A DNA stretch of 7,601 nt from Candidatus Equibacterium intestinale (GTDB lineage Bacteria; Bacteroidota; Bacteroidia; Bacteroidales; UBA932), in contig JAGHVP010000155.1 in assembly GCA_018064305.1 (NCBI GenBank), positions 1-7,601 on the forward strand, written 5' to 3'. Below are positions 6,674-7,601 of this stretch, piece after piece. Both the position numbers and the translations under genes were made by a program. A model generated the notes under the pieces. It did no database searches, was not told the DNA's origin, and was given only the letters and a program-made list of their open reading frames with translations. Within the stretch, counting starts at the first letter, position 1; each line of letters starts with the position of its first letter.

Positions 6674-7601
6674 CTATTTGAAAAAGAATAATTTTTGTTT
6701 TCGTTTTTTATCTATATCTCGCTCCACGAATATTGGTTTCAAGGTTTTAGGGTCGAGTCCTGTATAGTACATTACTGAAGAGACTGTCATGGGTGTGGGC
6801 GTAAAGTCCTGAACCTGTTCCATATACACTCCTTTCAGCGATTTGTTCTGAGAAAGCGCCGTCATGTCGCGCATTCCGCAGCCCGGATGGCCCGAGATGA
6901 AGTACGGTACAAGCTGATATTTGAGACCGTTGCGGCGGCATATCACGTCGAACTTCTCCTTGAGTATCTCGAAGAGCTTGAACGACGGCTTGCCCATTAC
7001 GTTCAGCACATTGTCCTGCGTGTGTTCGGGAGCCACCTTCAGGCGCCCTGACGTATGTCTCACCACAAGCTCTGTGAGGTACGGCTCTGAAGTTTCGTCA
7101 AGATACCCGTCCGGCCCCAGGAAAAGGTCGTAGCGGATACCGCTGCCGATATATGCGTTGCGTATGCCCTCGGTGCCGAGAACCCTCTTGTAAAGCTCCA
7201 GAAGGCTCTTGTGGGAGTGGTCCAGATTCTTGCACATGTGGGGGAAGAGACACGAGCGTCGTGTACACCTCTCGCAGAGCGAGCGGTCCCTGCCGCCCAT
7301 CATATACATGTTCGCCGTGGGCGCGCCAAGGTCTGAAATATTTCCCTTGAATTCGGGCAGGTTGTTCAGCGCGGCCGCCTCTGCCACTATCGAATCCATG
7401 GAGCGCGACTGGATTGTCTTGCCTTGATGTGCCGCTATCGTACAGAAGTTGCATCCTCCGAAACAGCCGCGGTGGGTTGTTATAGAGAACTTGATCATAT
7501 CGTATGCGGGTATACGCTTGCCCTTGTAGCGGGGATGCGGCAGCTTGGTGAATGGCAGAGAGTATATCCAGTCCATCTCTTCCTGCGTTGCGGGAGGATA
7601 T
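6674..7601 (-). CDS. ygiQ: YgiQ-family radical SAM protein (3' part; 5' end beyond the window)
   Basis: The frame stays open to the right edge: bases 7577-7601 encode YPPATQEE before the first internal Met, so the true start is outside. E. coli YgiQ has about 740 residues; about 308 are seen here. The radical SAM cluster motif is CFGGCNFC (Cx3Cx2C), 38-45 residues after that Met, in RGCFGGCNFCTIAAHQGK. A second cysteine group follows in SDLGAPTANMY...CERCTRRSCLFPHMC, which the E. coli protein partly shares (TCRRLSCVYPDIC). Later family blocks are GSGIRYD, VAPEHT, LVPYFISGHPGCGMRDM and VQDFTPTPMT..MYYTG. The reaction is unknown for the whole family; cleavage of S-adenosylmethionine at an iron-sulfur cluster is inferred from the motif. 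The protein ends soon after MYYTGLDPKT with a basic, Phe-rich tail (DKKRKQKLFFFK) and lacks the longer C-terminal extension of E. coli YgiQ. Downstream there is a 53-base gap before the next gene. Confidence 0.92.
   Translation of the reverse strand, partial: YPPATQEEMDWIYSLPFTKLPHPRYKGKRIPAYDMIKFSITTHRGCFGGCNFCTIAAHQGKTIQSRSMDSIVAEAAALNNLPEFKGNISDLGAPTANMYMMGGRDRSLCERCTRRSCLFPHMCKNLDHSHKSLLELYKRVLGTEGIRNAYIGSGIRYDLFLGPDGYLDETSEPYLTELVVRHTSGRLKVAPEHTQDNVLNVMGKPSFKLFEILKEKFDVICRRNGLKYQLVPYFISGHPGCGMRDMTALSQNKSLKGVYMEQVQDFTPTPMTVSSVMYYTGLDPKTLKPIFVERDIDKKRKQKLFFFK

Noticed and set aside
6621..6690. A possible promoter in the gap before the acidic protein (minus-strand TATTATTG at 6660-6667).
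   Set aside because: The -7 element has one mismatch, and the sequence 19 bases upstream is TATT rather than TTTG, so it is too weak to separate from background A/T-rich sequence.

Overview
The window reads as an ordinary chromosomal stretch of a Bacteroidetes, probably a Bacteroidales gut-type organism (Bacteroides, Prevotella or Muribaculaceae relatives). Three things point there: a textbook Bacteroidetes housekeeping promoter (TTTG, 19 bases, TATCTTTG) near the left end; start codons mostly without strong Shine-Dalgarno sequences; and the protein types, including a Bacteroidetes-style ClC channel with two CBS domains, a DPM1-like glycosyltransferase next to dihydroorotase, and an acidic-tailed small protein. 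The family assignment is from recalled family knowledge and sequence motifs, not from a search.

Every supported gene lies on the minus strand, so transcription runs from right to left. From right to left: the 3' part of a YgiQ-type radical SAM protein, cut by the right edge; a 53-base gap; a small conserved hypothetical protein with a very acidic tail; a ClC chloride channel/transporter whose start overlaps that tail; the RNA-binding transcription factor Tex, overlapping the ClC stop by 8 bases; a 23-base gap; a DPM1-like family 2 glycosyltransferase; and dihydroorotase (PyrC), which starts after a single base. The overlaps and tiny gaps from the acidic protein to pyrC suggest one co-transcribed, partly translationally coupled unit. 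The products share no obvious pathway: ion transport, RNA binding, polyprenyl-phosphate sugar synthesis and pyrimidine synthesis.

The left 240 bases hold no protein gene. Two bases after the pyrC stop is a perfect 10-base inverted repeat made of two A-tract repeats, then a strong minus-strand promoter, then about 165 bases of untranslated sequence with small hairpins running off the window. I read this as the upstream control region and 5' leader of a ribosomal RNA operon whose 16S gene would begin at or just beyond base 1. That call is an inference from promoter strength, layout and resemblance to recalled Bacteroidetes rrn leaders; no 16S sequence is visible.

I found no mobile element, CRISPR array, tRNA gene or convincing new defence or biosynthetic system. 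The points most worth a second look are the rrn control region against pyrC, the ClC protein lacking the usual internal proton glutamate, and the clc start embedded in the acidic tail of its upstream neighbour.
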